The position numbers and the translations under genes are program-made. Shown one piece after another: positions 38,461 through 47,558 of a stretch of DNA of 64,000 nt. Origin of the DNA: Pseudoalteromonas sp. XMcav2-N (GTDB taxonomy: Bacteria; Pseudomonadota; Gammaproteobacteria; Enterobacterales; Alteromonadaceae); assembly GCF_024124545.1 (NCBI RefSeq), contig NZ_JAMXSF010000004.1, positions 1 through 64,000 of the forward strand, read 5' to 3'. Position 1 is the first letter of the stretch. Every line of letters starts with the position of its first letter. Below the pieces are notes generated by a model. The model was not told where the DNA came from, ran no database searches, and was given only the letters and a program-made list of their open reading frames with translations.

Positions 38461-38681
38461 ATACCAATTTGCTTAATTAAGAGTTCTATTTTGAGGCGAG
38501 AAAATAAGGTCGATAACACCGCTCACGCGTCCTGCTATCGCTGAGGCACCTATGTCCATATCGGCGAGGCGAAAATGTGCGAACTTATACCTTAGGTAAA
38601 GGTTCTAAATGAGAAATTTTTAATGCCGTAAGTGCCATACTTGCTCCTTCAAATTGAACAGGTATTAAGTGAAATTGGTAT
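38461..38681 (-). repeat. MITE-like element, copy A
   Basis: A 221-bp segment bounded by perfect 10-bp terminal inverted repeats (ATACCAATTT at 38461-38470, AAATTGGTAT at 38672-38681). Read on the minus strand it aligns nearly end to end with copy C at 54452-54624, with one extra block of about 48 bp in the middle. It contains a 17-codon frame (38638-38585) starting MALTALKIS, with an AAGGAG Shine-Dalgarno 6 nt upstream. It encodes no transposase, so mobilisation in trans is inferred. Confidence 0.8.
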
Positions 38682-38781
38682 AAGATTGCATGGAACCTGT
38701 ACTCTAATTCTTTGTTCCGCTTGGCATCGTAATTCAAAGGTTTAGCATGATTAGTCCTCCAACTCATTTAACGTGGGAAAA

Positions 38782-39099
38782 ATACCAATGAGCTCGGAAT
38801 ATATCTAATGATGATAAAATTTTGTCTGAGTATCGTTGCGATTTTCTCACATCCGTTTCAGCGACCGCAATCGTACGAGTTGTAGCAATTTGAATAGTTG
38901 AGAGTTCTATTCGGAGAAAAGAAAATATTGCTGGTAGCACTGTGCATGCGTCCATGCCGTTGAGACAATTAGCCCGATAAAGACGGGGATAAGAACGGCG
39001 AACTCACCCTAAGGCATAGGTTATAAATAAGAAATTTTTAACGCCGTTAGCGTCATACTTGCTGGTTCATATTGAACAAGCTTTACGTGAAATTGATAT
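38782..39099 (-). repeat. MITE-like element, degenerate copy B
   Basis: A 318-bp diverged relative of copy A. The ends are imperfect (ATACCAATG at 38782 and AAATTGATAT at 39090-39099). The right third matches copies A and C well, including the reading frame beginning MTLTALKISYL, which is cut short by a stop after 11 codons. The Shine-Dalgarno of the intact copies is altered (AACCAG in place of AAGGAG). It looks like an older, decaying insertion next to copy A. Confidence 0.65.
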
Positions 39100-39111
39100 T
39101 ATTTCAAAGAC

Positions 39112-39139
39112 AATAAAAAAGCCGCGTAAACGCGGCTTT
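39112..39139 (-). terminator. Intrinsic terminator of the large lipoprotein gene
   Basis: GCCGCG (39121-39126), loop TAAA, CGCGGC (39131-39136), extended by A-T pairs; on the minus strand it is followed by six T. It lies 20 bp past the gene's stop. Confidence 0.85.
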
Positions 39140-39159
39140 AATTCAGTTTACTCTAGTAA

Positions 39160-41109
39160 TTAGCTACCGCCAGTACCTGTTAGGTTCTGAACAGTACAAG
39201 TAACTGGAATATCAAGCGTTGCAGCAGTTGTGTTAGCTTCAATGGCTTGAGTGAACCAAGTGTTGTTGTTCGGGTTCTTATAACGAACGGTGTAAGCTGC
39301 CGAATCACCACTTTCCAGGCTTACTTCAAACTGACCTGAAGGGTAGAAGGTCTTAACGAAGCGACCACCACGGAACAGCTGAGCGATAGTTGGTGTAGAG
39401 ATTGGTGTTGGTTGCTCGTCTGCATCGTTGCTTGCACACACAAACTGAGGTGTTAGTGGCTTAACAATGTTAGTAGCAGGCGCTGTAGTCAGCTGCAGGG
39501 TACCGCCATCTAGGTCACACAGGTCAGTGAATTGTACGCCTGATGCTGCACCATCATCATCCAGGTTAAGCGTTGTTGTACCATCAGCAAGCGTGACACC
39601 ATCCAGAATGTTCTCACCGTCTTTCATCATTTTCAGTTTAACTGGGAATGAAGGTGGGTTTCTGAAAGTACCTTTTGCAAGGTCAGTACGGTTATATGCG
39701 CCAATCAGTAGACGGTAGCTGTTAGCTTCAACCAGTACATCTGCATATACCTGGCTGTCATTGCCGTTTGAATCCTTGATGTCGAAGCTTAGGCGACGGT
39801 TATCACACTTATCAGCACCGATGATGTAAGTGAAGAAATCCAGGTTCCAGTAAGACAGGTGATTAACCGATACTGCTACGTTGTGTGTTGTTGCTTCTGC
39901 GTTTTCATCTGCTTTAACTACACCATAGCTTTCGAAAGACCACTTACCAGCATCTTCGTCGTAGCTCCACACAGGGAAGATATCGTTCACTGCGATTTGA
40001 CGTGGTGCTGCAGCTTGAGTACATACACCGTTTTTAAACATGCCGTCAGCTGCTTCTGCTGCCGCTTTAACTGCAGCTGCATCAGACGCGTCGCCGTCAA
40101 AAGTCATCGGACAGGTGTTTGACGTGTTCTTGTCAATCTTCATTGCAACTTTGATGTCACCATCAGCGAAGTTGTCAACTTTAGTACCATTTTCGTCAAC
40201 TAGCTCGATTGCTACAAAACCACCCGTTGAGAATGAACCCTCACGACTAGTTGCTTCGTCTTCAGCGACTGTCAGACCAAGGCCGCCAGGGAAAGCATCA
40301 AGAGAAGACTCTTGTGTAGCGGCAGTATCTTCTTCAGAAGTTGAACGTGTTGCTTCGTTACCGAAGTAAGCAACAGTCAGAGTTGGTACTGACTGGAGTT
40401 CATTGTTGTCTTTGTCAAGGAATTTTGTACCGTTGTTCAAAGTAACCGCTACACCACCAGCTGCTTTGTTGGTGTTTTTAGCCGCATCAAGATCTTTGGT
40501 CAGAGTGATGCTGTCTGCGCCTTCAAGTGCCAGACCGCCTGCCGCTGTGTATGACGTTGTTACGCCTTCACCAGCAACGTCAGCCAGTGTACTTGTGGTC
40601 GCAATGATAGGTGCCGCGTTATCTGCTTGCTCAAGAGAGCGAGCGGTAAGACGAACCTGATCAGCAACATCAGTGTCTGTGCTTGACAGTTCAACAGTAC
40701 CTGAATTCGAAAGGAAGCCGTCTGCTGTGATCACAAAATCAAAGGACAGGCCGTCAGCAGGGATTTCATTAACGGTAAATGCAAATGAACTGCCTGTTGC
40801 TGCTTTATCTTCGTCTGTTAGTGCGGTGCCCGCAGTGTTCAGAATGCTCGCAGCGTTGCTGCCAGTGAAGTTGATAGTAGCGCTAACTTCATCGCTCAGA
40901 GGCTGCCCTGCAGAATCTGTTACTACGATTGAGAATGAGCCAGCCTGCTTTTCAACAACAATGTCGCCAGGTAAAACTGCAACTGTTTTGTCTTCCGGTG
41001 GCGGCTTGATGTCAACGTTGTTGTCATTGTCGCTAAAGCAGCCTGCTAAACTAACTGATAAACCCAATGCTAGGGCAAGTTTAGTTAGTTTGAATTGTTT
41101 GTTTCCCAT
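39160..41109 (-). CDS. Large exported lipoprotein, function unknown
   Basis: A 649-residue lipoprotein. The signal peptide ends in a lipobox LAGC (residues about 21-24), followed by Asp/Asn (SDNDNN), which in E. coli would favour inner-membrane retention. The mature part is acidic, Ala/Thr/Asp-rich and beta-strand-like, with an Ig-like start (VVEKQAGSFSIVVTDSAGQPL) resembling repeats in surface proteins. A segment near 320-500 contains WSYDEDAGKWSFESYGVV and VSVNHLSYWNLDFF, which resembles the Ig-like/carboxypeptidase-regulatory type modules of marine surface lipoproteins. Two Cys pairs occur in the C-terminal half. ATG 41109 has AAGG upstream. A monocistronic unit; no firm family assignment. 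Confidence 0.75.
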   Translation of the reverse strand: MGNKQFKLTKLALALGLSVSLAGCFSDNDNNVDIKPPPEDKTVAVLPGDIVVEKQAGSFSIVVTDSAGQPLSDEVSATINFTGSNAASILNTAGTALTDEDKAATGSSFAFTVNEIPADGLSFDFVITADGFLSNSGTVELSSTDTDVADQVRLTARSLEQADNAAPIIATTSTLADVAGEGVTTSYTAAGGLALEGADSITLTKDLDAAKNTNKAAGGVAVTLNNGTKFLDKDNNELQSVPTLTVAYFGNEATRSTSEEDTAATQESSLDAFPGGLGLTVAEDEATSREGSFSTGGFVAIELVDENGTKVDNFADGDIKVAMKIDKNTSNTCPMTFDGDASDAAAVKAAAEAADGMFKNGVCTQAAAPRQIAVNDIFPVWSYDEDAGKWSFESYGVVKADENAEATTHNVAVSVNHLSYWNLDFFTYIIGADKCDNRRLSFDIKDSNGNDSQVYADVLVEANSYRLLIGAYNRTDLAKGTFRNPPSFPVKLKMMKDGENILDGVTLADGTTTLNLDDDGAASGVQFTDLCDLDGGTLQLTTAPATNIVKPLTPQFVCASNDADEQPTPISTPTIAQLFRGGRFVKTFYPSGQFEVSLESGDSAAYTVRYKNPNNNTWFTQAIEANTTAATLDIPVTCTVQNLTGTGGS

Positions 41110-41352
41110 GATTTTTACCTTTTCCTTTAAATCCAAGTAAACTGAGAGTAGTCACTAATGCTTTGCAGATGTAAGAGAGCCTTGCCCCGCATGCAAATTA
41201 GTGTTTAGAGGATAAGCCGACATTAATTTTTCGTCAAGTGAACTGCTCGAACTTTATCCAAAATTTCACATAAAATAATAACCTACTGATGTACTTTTAG
41301 GTTATTAAGCTATATGTGTTAATAATCCATTTTTCTGAAGAATAATGAACGA

Positions 41353-42009
41353 TTAAATTTGTGCAAATGCGTCTATAAATGCTTGCAATTTAGTCAAATC
41401 CACGGGCTTCAAGCCGTCTGATGTTCTTACTATTAACCCTTTTTCAACAAGCTCAGTGACCACTCGGCGATATGCGCGCTCAGTTGTGGCGAACCGTTCA
41501 GCTTCAGCACTGACCGTTGAATAGGCACGTAACAGTGCTGGATGATTGTTTTCGGCTCTGAGCAGACAATCTTTAGCAATATTGTAACTCAATGGCAGTA
41601 ACAATTTATCCAGGTTTATTTTTTGGTTCTCAGTGAATTTTGCAGCAATGGTTTGTGCGGTATACAGGCTCAATTCAGGCTGAGAAAGCAACAGTTGTCG
41701 CCAATGTTTGAGTTCAATCAAATTATATTGGACATCATTAAGACACGTCACAGTGTATATACAGGGTTGATTATTTAGCGCTTCAATTTCACCTATCAAA
41801 GTATTATTGCAGTCCAGCTGGCCAAGCAACAGACGCCGGCCATTACCGACATCGTAACTGAAGGACACCGTACCACTTCTCACCAGAATCAGCTTTGTGA
41901 GTGGCTCATCCTGATGGATTAGCACTTCTTTTTTTGTGTGCTGAAAACTGTTACCTGCAAAACTGAGCAGCTGTTCCACCAAAGTGGTTGAAAAATGATA
42001 TTGAAACAT
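41353..42009 (-). CDS. Crp/Fnr-type transcriptional regulator
   Basis: A protein of about 218 residues with an N-terminal cyclic-nucleotide-binding beta-barrel (KLILVRSGTVSFSYDVGNGRRLLLGQL, GEIEALNNQPCIYTV) and a C-terminal winged helix (ATTERAYRRVVTELVEKGLIVRTSDGLKP). The residues that contact cAMP in Crp are not evident and no Fnr-type N-terminal Cys cluster exists, so the signal is unknown; the overall layout resembles the YeiL branch. An upstream GTG at 42069 would add 20 residues, but ATG 42009 better fits the domain start. It is probably transcribed alone. Confidence 0.82.
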   Translation of the reverse strand: MFQYHFSTTLVEQLLSFAGNSFQHTKKEVLIHQDEPLTKLILVRSGTVSFSYDVGNGRRLLLGQLDCNNTLIGEIEALNNQPCIYTVTCLNDVQYNLIELKHWRQLLLSQPELSLYTAQTIAAKFTENQKINLDKLLLPLSYNIAKDCLLRAENNHPALLRAYSTVSAEAERFATTERAYRRVVTELVEKGLIVRTSDGLKPVDLTKLQAFIDAFAQI

Positions 42010-42325
42010 CTGGATGGCTCTTCGGACAATTGTCCTATTTATTAATTTGTTATGAAGATAGCATGACACTTATCGGTTTCACGCTAACTCACCCGATTGA
42101 GAGGCTAAGTGCTTTTCACCCCCGTTCCCGTGTTAGAGCTTATTTCAGGTCCTAATTTCTGTGGGGTTTAGTGAGTTAGCCTTTTTATTCGTGTAGCCCG
42201 TGTTGATGGCAACCGCGTTTGTTATTAACGCAGGCCGACGCCAGCTAAGCTGATATCATTATCCAGCATTCTGAGCCTTGGCGTCTACACTGAATAATGC
42301 TAACTCACTTGCGAGGAGAGAACAA

Positions 42326-42556
42326 ATGACTTGGGAACTTTTAGGTTATGTTGCGTCTGCTTTTTTAGTCATTTCTCTGATGATGTCCAATGTGGTTAAA
42401 TTACGTTGGTTCAACCTCGCAGGGTGTATATGTTTCACCATATATGGGGTGATGATCACGGCCTGGCCTGTTGCCTTAACCAATGGTTTGTTGGCACTGG
42501 TGAACATTTATCATCTGGCTAAGCTGCACAAGGCAGATAACAGTCCTCAGTCATAA
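42326..42556 (+). CDS. Small YgjV-like inner membrane protein
   Basis: A 76-residue protein with three hydrophobic segments covering most of its length (LLGYVASAFLVISLMM, WFNLAGCICFTIYGVMI, PVALTNGLLALVNIYHL). Spacing and the LRWFNLAG segment fit the YgjV-type membrane proteins of unknown role. GAGGAGAG precedes the ATG at 42326 by 5 nt, which decides against the longer frame opening at 42278. Confidence 0.7.
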   Translation: MTWELLGYVASAFLVISLMMSNVVKLRWFNLAGCICFTIYGVMITAWPVALTNGLLALVNIYHLAKLHKADNSPQS

Positions 42557-42605
42557 AGCACGAGCGCGGTTACACGACCGCGCTGTGTATTTATTTTATC
42601 ATCAA

Positions 42606-44249
42606 CTAATCTTTCGAATACCGTAACTGACCTGCAATCCAGGTTTGCATGACCTGAATATCTCTTATTTCCTGCTCCGGCACCTTAAAATAATCTTTGT
42701 CCAGTAAGATAAAATCAGCCCATTTCCCCTGCTCCAGACTACCTAATTTGAATTCCTGAAAAGCAGCGTAAGCTGCATCGAGAGTGAATGCCTGCAAGGC
42801 TTGCTTACGGGTTAGTCGTTCGTGATTGCGCCAGCCTTGTTGTGGGTATTGCTGGGCATTCATACGGGTAACGGCTGCATGCAGACCATGGAAAGGGTTC
42901 GCCAGTTCAACGGGAAAGTCTGATCCTGCTGCGACTTTGCTACCTTGTTGCAAGAAAGTTTGCCACGCATAGGCACCTTGTAATTGCTCGTCGGTGAGCC
43001 TCTGCTCAGCCATGTGCATATCCGATGTTGCATGGATGGGTTGCATTGACGGAATAATGTCGAGTGCTTTAAAGCGGGGAATATCGTCCGGTTCAATGAT
43101 CTGGGCATGCTCTATCCGATTCCTTAAGAGCTTCCCACCGGTTGTTTTAAAGACTTTCTCATAGCTATCCAACACCAGACGGTTGGCTCGGTCACCTATT
43201 GCATGAGTATGTGCACTGAAACCATGCCTGACTGCCTGTGAAATAAGTTTTTCCAGGTGCTGAGGTTGCTCAAGCATCAGTCCCCGATATCCCTGACGGT
43301 CTTTATAGTCTTTGAGCAGCGCAGCCCCACGGCTGCCTAACGCTCCATCTGCATAGATTTTGACACTGCGGATAGACAGCATATCGCGTTTATCTTTGTA
43401 GACACCGGCTTGCAGCATACTATCCAGCTGCGGATCTGCTGCGCTGAGCATGGCATAGATACGCAGTGGTAAGGTTTGGGATTCTGCGCGGCTTCGGTAC
43501 AGCTTCCAGGTTTGTTTGCCTATGCCCGCATCGTGCGCACTGGTAATCCCCAGGCTGAGCAGATGTGCGCCGGCTTTATTCAGAGACTGACTTAAGTGTG
43601 CAGATGAGGTGGGGGGGATGTATTTTCTTATCAGGCTTTCAGCTTTATCGATAAACACACCAGTAGGGTTGCCAGAAGTGTGGCGAATAATCTCTCCGCC
43701 GGCGGGAGATTGGCTCTGGGCGTCAATCCCGGCCAGCGCCATGGCTTGACTATTCACCCAGATTGCGTGTCCATCAACACGAGTAAGCACAACAGGTCTG
43801 TCTTTGACAAATCTGTCCAGATCCTCAGCCGTTGGAAATGTACTGGGGGTCCAGCGAGTTTGATCCCAGCCTCGTCCCAGGATCCAGCCTTTGGGGTTTT
43901 CTTTGCTGAAAGCGGCTAATAATTTGCCGACTTCTTCGACTGAACCAGCTTCACGAATATCAAGTCGGGAGAGGTTATTTCCCAGTCCTATAACATGGCC
44001 ATGCGCATCAATCAGACCGGGCAGTAAAGCCATTCCCTGTCCATTAAATTTACTGGCTTTGGGGTACTGGTTAGCCAGTTCTTTGTCGCCGGTTCTGACG
44101 ACTTTACCATCTTTGATAATCAGGGTGGAAAAGGTGTTAATTTCTCCGCTTCGGGTTGGTGTGTAGCCGTTGACATTGTGTATCAGTGTGAACTGAGCCA
44201 TGCTGATCCCACTGAACAAGAACAGTGCCAGGTAAATTAACCGGATCAT
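42606..44249 (-). CDS. Exported amidohydrolase family 3 (YtcJ-like) metal-dependent hydrolase
   Basis: A 547-residue protein with a signal peptide (cleavage near ISMAQ, about 19). The metal-binding motifs of the amidohydrolase superfamily are present: LIDAHGHVIGLG, SAHTHAIGDRANRLVLDSY, NRIEHAQII and SDFPVE. This fits the YtcJ subfamily of predicted amidohydrolases; the substrate is unknown, and export suggests a periplasmic amide or ester target. The convergent YgjV-like gene is 49 bp away. Confidence 0.87.
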   Translation of the reverse strand: MIRLIYLALFLFSGISMAQFTLIHNVNGYTPTRSGEINTFSTLIIKDGKVVRTGDKELANQYPKASKFNGQGMALLPGLIDAHGHVIGLGNNLSRLDIREAGSVEEVGKLLAAFSKENPKGWILGRGWDQTRWTPSTFPTAEDLDRFVKDRPVVLTRVDGHAIWVNSQAMALAGIDAQSQSPAGGEIIRHTSGNPTGVFIDKAESLIRKYIPPTSSAHLSQSLNKAGAHLLSLGITSAHDAGIGKQTWKLYRSRAESQTLPLRIYAMLSAADPQLDSMLQAGVYKDKRDMLSIRSVKIYADGALGSRGAALLKDYKDRQGYRGLMLEQPQHLEKLISQAVRHGFSAHTHAIGDRANRLVLDSYEKVFKTTGGKLLRNRIEHAQIIEPDDIPRFKALDIIPSMQPIHATSDMHMAEQRLTDEQLQGAYAWQTFLQQGSKVAAGSDFPVELANPFHGLHAAVTRMNAQQYPQQGWRNHERLTRKQALQAFTLDAAYAAFQEFKLGSLEQGKWADFILLDKDYFKVPEQEIRDIQVMQTWIAGQLRYSKD

Positions 44250-44384
44250 GACAGGGTTTTCCTTGTGTTATTTTATTCGTTTATCCACCAATACCGTATT
44301 TTCTCTTAAAAAGACATCGAACTGAGACCAAAAAGTGACTGTGTTACTATAAAATGATGGCAAATACAGTTATTGGGGTCAGAC

Positions 44385-44885
44385 ATGCAGTTATTTATGG
44401 TGTACCTGGGCGGGCGGTTGAGTGGCTGTCATATTGAAATGCACGACATACGTTTTGTTGTTGGTGAGCGTATCGAAGAAACCTTTAGCGCCCTGAAGCA
44501 ACAATGGGTTGGGGACAAGGACAAAGTACATATGGACAGCTATGTGGCCCTTCAGCATATCGACGGGTATCAGGTGGATTTGGTTAGCGAACCGCCTGCA
44601 CAACAGCCTAACCTTTATTTCGTTAATCTGGGTGGATATCAGCGCGACACTCTGGCAGAGCAGCATGCATTTGGGTTGTTTGTTGCACCTTCAGCACAGG
44701 CTGCAAAGGCACGCGCTTTAGACACTTTGCTGCCTCAGGTGGAATTGCGCCATAAAGATGATTTGTATGAGGTAGACGACTGTATGATGTTAGATCTCAT
44801 TGATGGCCAGCACTATGTTCGTCTGACGCCCAGTGGCCAGTCACAATCGCTTGCCCCACAATGGTTTGGTTATCACAAACTGTGA
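44385..44885 (+). CDS. DUF1543 domain protein
   Basis: A 166-residue soluble protein in which the N-terminal LFMVYLGGRLSGCHIEMHDIRFVVGE is the signature of the DUF1543 family; the same domain appears to be partly duplicated in the C-terminal half (LYFVNLGGYQRDTLAEQHAFGLFVA). Function is unknown. ATG 44385 has GGGG upstream at suitable spacing and is preferred over a TTG four codons earlier. It is convergent with the small membrane gene that follows. Confidence 0.8.
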   Translation: MQLFMVYLGGRLSGCHIEMHDIRFVVGERIEETFSALKQQWVGDKDKVHMDSYVALQHIDGYQVDLVSEPPAQQPNLYFVNLGGYQRDTLAEQHAFGLFVAPSAQAAKARALDTLLPQVELRHKDDLYEVDDCMMLDLIDGQHYVRLTPSGQSQSLAPQWFGYHKL

Positions 44886-44903
44886 CTGCCAAAGCCCCGT
44901 TAT

Positions 44904-45107
44904 TCAGTCCTCTTTATCTGCTTTGATAGCGATTTTTATGGCGATAATGACGATGGCAAACATCAGAAAAGGCAGGGCCGCTAAGGCATATTCTGCGATG
45001 TGGCTATCCTGGTAGTTGGGCTGCAAAATAAAGTGCCCACCAATACACAGCGCGATACTTATAAAGAGTAAAGGTAGCATTTTCAGTTCTTTATTTGGTT
45101 TGCTCAT
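44904..45107 (-). CDS. Small two-span membrane protein
   Basis: A 67-residue protein with two hydrophobic segments (about 11-28, LPLLFISIALCIGGHFIL; and 39-61) and a charged C-terminal tail (KADKED). GGGGCTG lies 7 nt upstream of ATG 45107. No family is recognised. It is divergent from proB, with about 180 bp between the starts. Confidence 0.55.
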   Translation of the reverse strand: MSKPNKELKMLPLLFISIALCIGGHFILQPNYQDSHIAEYALAALPFLMFAIVIIAIKIAIKADKED

Positions 45108-45287
45108 GGTGTCAGCCCCATTCAATACTTAATGTCACTGGCTTTTTAAACGAGTTGGCCTTACAACGCAAGCGATAGTGGGCTTTTCTTTGATCCAGCG
45201 CTTTTTAAGGTCACCGATTTTTTTGCGTCCACCTTCGTGTTATAACAGGGCTCAATGCCTGTCATTTGTACAGTGAAGGAATGAGGA

Positions 45288-46412
45288 ATGAAAAAAAGTA
45301 AGGTAGTAGTGATCAAGCTGGGTACCAGTGTATTAACAGCTGGTACAGATAAGCTGAATAAGCCGCGTATGGTCGATATCGTCACCCAGTGTATGACACT
45401 AAAACAGCAGGGGTATTTACCCGTACTGGTGTCCAGCGGTGCAGTCGCAGCCGGAAGAGATGCTGTCGCACACAGTGTGGGTGTTTCGATTGCAGAGAAA
45501 CAGATGCTGGCCGCCATTGGTCAGGGTCAGCTTATCCATCTTTGGCAGTCGTTGTTTTCCTTGTATGATCAGCCTGTGGCTCAGCTGTTGCTAACCCGCG
45601 CAGATGTTGAAGACCGGGAGCGGTACCTCAATGCTCGGGATACTATCACTCAGTTGTTGAAACATCAGGTGATCCCCATTGTGAACGAAAATGATGCCGT
45701 TGCCACATCTGAAATTAAAGTCGGTGATAATGACAACTTGTCAGCGCTCGTGGCTATTCTGGCCAACGCTGATAAGCTTATGCTGTTGACGGATCAGCCG
45801 GGTTTGTTCACCGCCGATCCTCGTAGCAATCCTACTGCCACGCTGATCTCGGAAGTCGAGTTTATCGACCAGTCTTTAATGGCATTAGCAGGAGGCGCGG
45901 GTAGCAAGCTGGGCACAGGTGGTATGTATACAAAACTCGAAGCTGCGCGTACAGCACAACGCGCCGGTATCGAGACCATTATTGCTAAAGGTGCTGAGCC
46001 GCAGGTAATCGAACAGGTCATGGCAGGCACAGCAGAAAGTACTACCTTTGTTCGCTTTGATGCGCCCCTGGAGGGACGTAAAAAATGGCTGCTTTCAGGT
46101 CCTAAATCAACGGGGTATATACAATGTGATCCCGGCGCGGTGGCGGCTATTTCGCACCAGGGGGCAAGCTTGTTGGCCAAAGGGGTAGTCGCTAGCGGAG
46201 GAGAGTTTTCTCGCGGTGACGTGATAGAAATACGAGACCTGGATAGTCAGCTGGTTGCAAAAGGGTTAGTGGCATTTGATCATCAGGAAATGGATCAAAT
46301 TAAACGCTTACACAGCAGTGAGATCCCCTTGACACTGGGCTACCCAGCGTCCAACGTTGTTGTGCACCGCGATGATTTGGTGTTATTGGATATGTATGCC
46401 GGTTCAGTTTAA
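45288..46412 (+). CDS. proB: Glutamate 5-kinase
   Basis: A 374-residue enzyme that phosphorylates glutamate in the first step of proline synthesis. The amino-acid kinase domain has VVIKLGTSVLTAG, LVSSGAVAAGRDA, PIVNENDAVAT and GTGGMYTKLEAA, and the C-terminal PUA domain begins near residue 280 (GAVAAISHQGASLLAKGVV). Feedback inhibition by proline is usual for this architecture. In many gammaproteobacteria proA follows directly, but here a diguanylate cyclase gene does, so proA must lie elsewhere. Confidence 0.96.
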   Translation: MKKSKVVVIKLGTSVLTAGTDKLNKPRMVDIVTQCMTLKQQGYLPVLVSSGAVAAGRDAVAHSVGVSIAEKQMLAAIGQGQLIHLWQSLFSLYDQPVAQLLLTRADVEDRERYLNARDTITQLLKHQVIPIVNENDAVATSEIKVGDNDNLSALVAILANADKLMLLTDQPGLFTADPRSNPTATLISEVEFIDQSLMALAGGAGSKLGTGGMYTKLEAARTAQRAGIETIIAKGAEPQVIEQVMAGTAESTTFVRFDAPLEGRKKWLLSGPKSTGYIQCDPGAVAAISHQGASLLAKGVVASGGEFSRGDVIEIRDLDSQLVAKGLVAFDHQEMDQIKRLHSSEIPLTLGYPASNVVVHRDDLVLLDMYAGSV

Positions 46413-46535
46413 GACTTCACCCTCCGCCTGCGTCAATTGCACAGGATTCATTGCGCAGGCATGTTTGCAAGGGATTATTGAAAGCTGGTAAATAAACGCT
46501 AATCTTTAGAGTGAATCTGATCACCGGGCAACCAC

Positions 46536-47489
46536 GTGACTACATCCACTTGCGGACACGAATACACCATCAGCTTATTGCAGCTTAAAGAAGAGCAGGC
46601 GTTGTATCAGCAGTTTTGTGACATTCTGGCATCTTTGCTGCCAGATTCGGCGCTAAGCTTTTTTATTCGGCCCAGTTTGTCGCGCAAAGAGTCCCTGAAG
46701 CTGGTTTATCAACAGCATGTGGAACAGGCGCTGGCATTAGAAGATATGCTGGAAAAAGCGCAGTTGTGCAGAGGCAAGCCCGCGTTGATCAGCAAATCCT
46801 ACACCTGCATGCCTTTGCGACTTGACGACCAGGTTATTGGCTTACTTTGGGTCTACGAGGCGCTCACCCCAGCCAACTGTAACCTGACTGCACATTTGAT
46901 GAATGTATTCTTTCATCAGTGGCATACATTAGCATTAGCCAGAATTGATCCTTTGTCTCAGTTACTCAACAGGCAAACGTTCGACGAAAGAGTGCTTCAG
47001 ATAGCATCTGGGCAGGGCTTTTTACAGCCAAGGGAAGCACATAATGCGCGAAATTGGTACCTGGCGCTGTTTGATATCGACCACTTTAAGCGTGTGAATG
47101 ACTCCTTTGGTCATGTCATTGGTGATGAAGTGATCTTGCTGACTGCACAATACCTCAAAGACAATTTTCGCGCAGAAGACTATGTCTTTCGTTACGGTGG
47201 AGAGGAGTTTGCCATTCTGTTTCAGGCACATTCAGATACAGAGGCGCAGTCATTGTTGGACAGGGTGCGCGATGTCGTAGGCATGGCTACGTTTCCCCAG
47301 GTAAAGACCGTCACGCTGAGTGGAGGCTACACTGAAGTCACGGACGTGATGCAAGTCTCTGAGTTAGTTAACCAGGCAGACAGGGCGCTCTATCATGCCA
47401 AACAGCATGGCCGGAATAAAGTCGTCTTTTTCGGTGCTCTGGGACTTGAATCTGAACAGGTAGCAAGCTCAGATATCGAACTTTTTTAA
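46536..47489 (+). CDS. Diguanylate cyclase (GGDEF) with GAF-like sensor
   Basis: A 317-residue cytoplasmic protein. About 145 N-terminal residues look like a GAF-type sensory domain (MPLRLDDQVIGLLWVYEALT). The GGDEF domain begins LDPLSQLLNR-like (RIDPLSQLLNRQTFDERV), carries the active GGEEF motif (FRYGGEEFAILFQ) and the inhibitory I-site RAED exactly five residues before it. It is thus a product-inhibited c-di-GMP synthase in all likelihood. The start is GTG at 46536, for which the Shine-Dalgarno is weak. It lies 123 bp after proB. Confidence 0.92.
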   Translation: MTTSTCGHEYTISLLQLKEEQALYQQFCDILASLLPDSALSFFIRPSLSRKESLKLVYQQHVEQALALEDMLEKAQLCRGKPALISKSYTCMPLRLDDQVIGLLWVYEALTPANCNLTAHLMNVFFHQWHTLALARIDPLSQLLNRQTFDERVLQIASGQGFLQPREAHNARNWYLALFDIDHFKRVNDSFGHVIGDEVILLTAQYLKDNFRAEDYVFRYGGEEFAILFQAHSDTEAQSLLDRVRDVVGMATFPQVKTVTLSGGYTEVTDVMQVSELVNQADRALYHAKQHGRNKVVFFGALGLESEQVASSDIELF

Positions 47490-47558
47490 GCCAATATGTA
47501 CCAATTATCTGGGAAGTTTGTGGTATTCTACGCGCCATGAGAATCCTGGAGTCTAACT

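Noticed and set aside
45126..45287. A possible short coding segment on the minus strand upstream of proB (basic residues, GGRKKIGDLKK-like)
   Set aside because: The frame has a stop immediately before it and no usable start codon.
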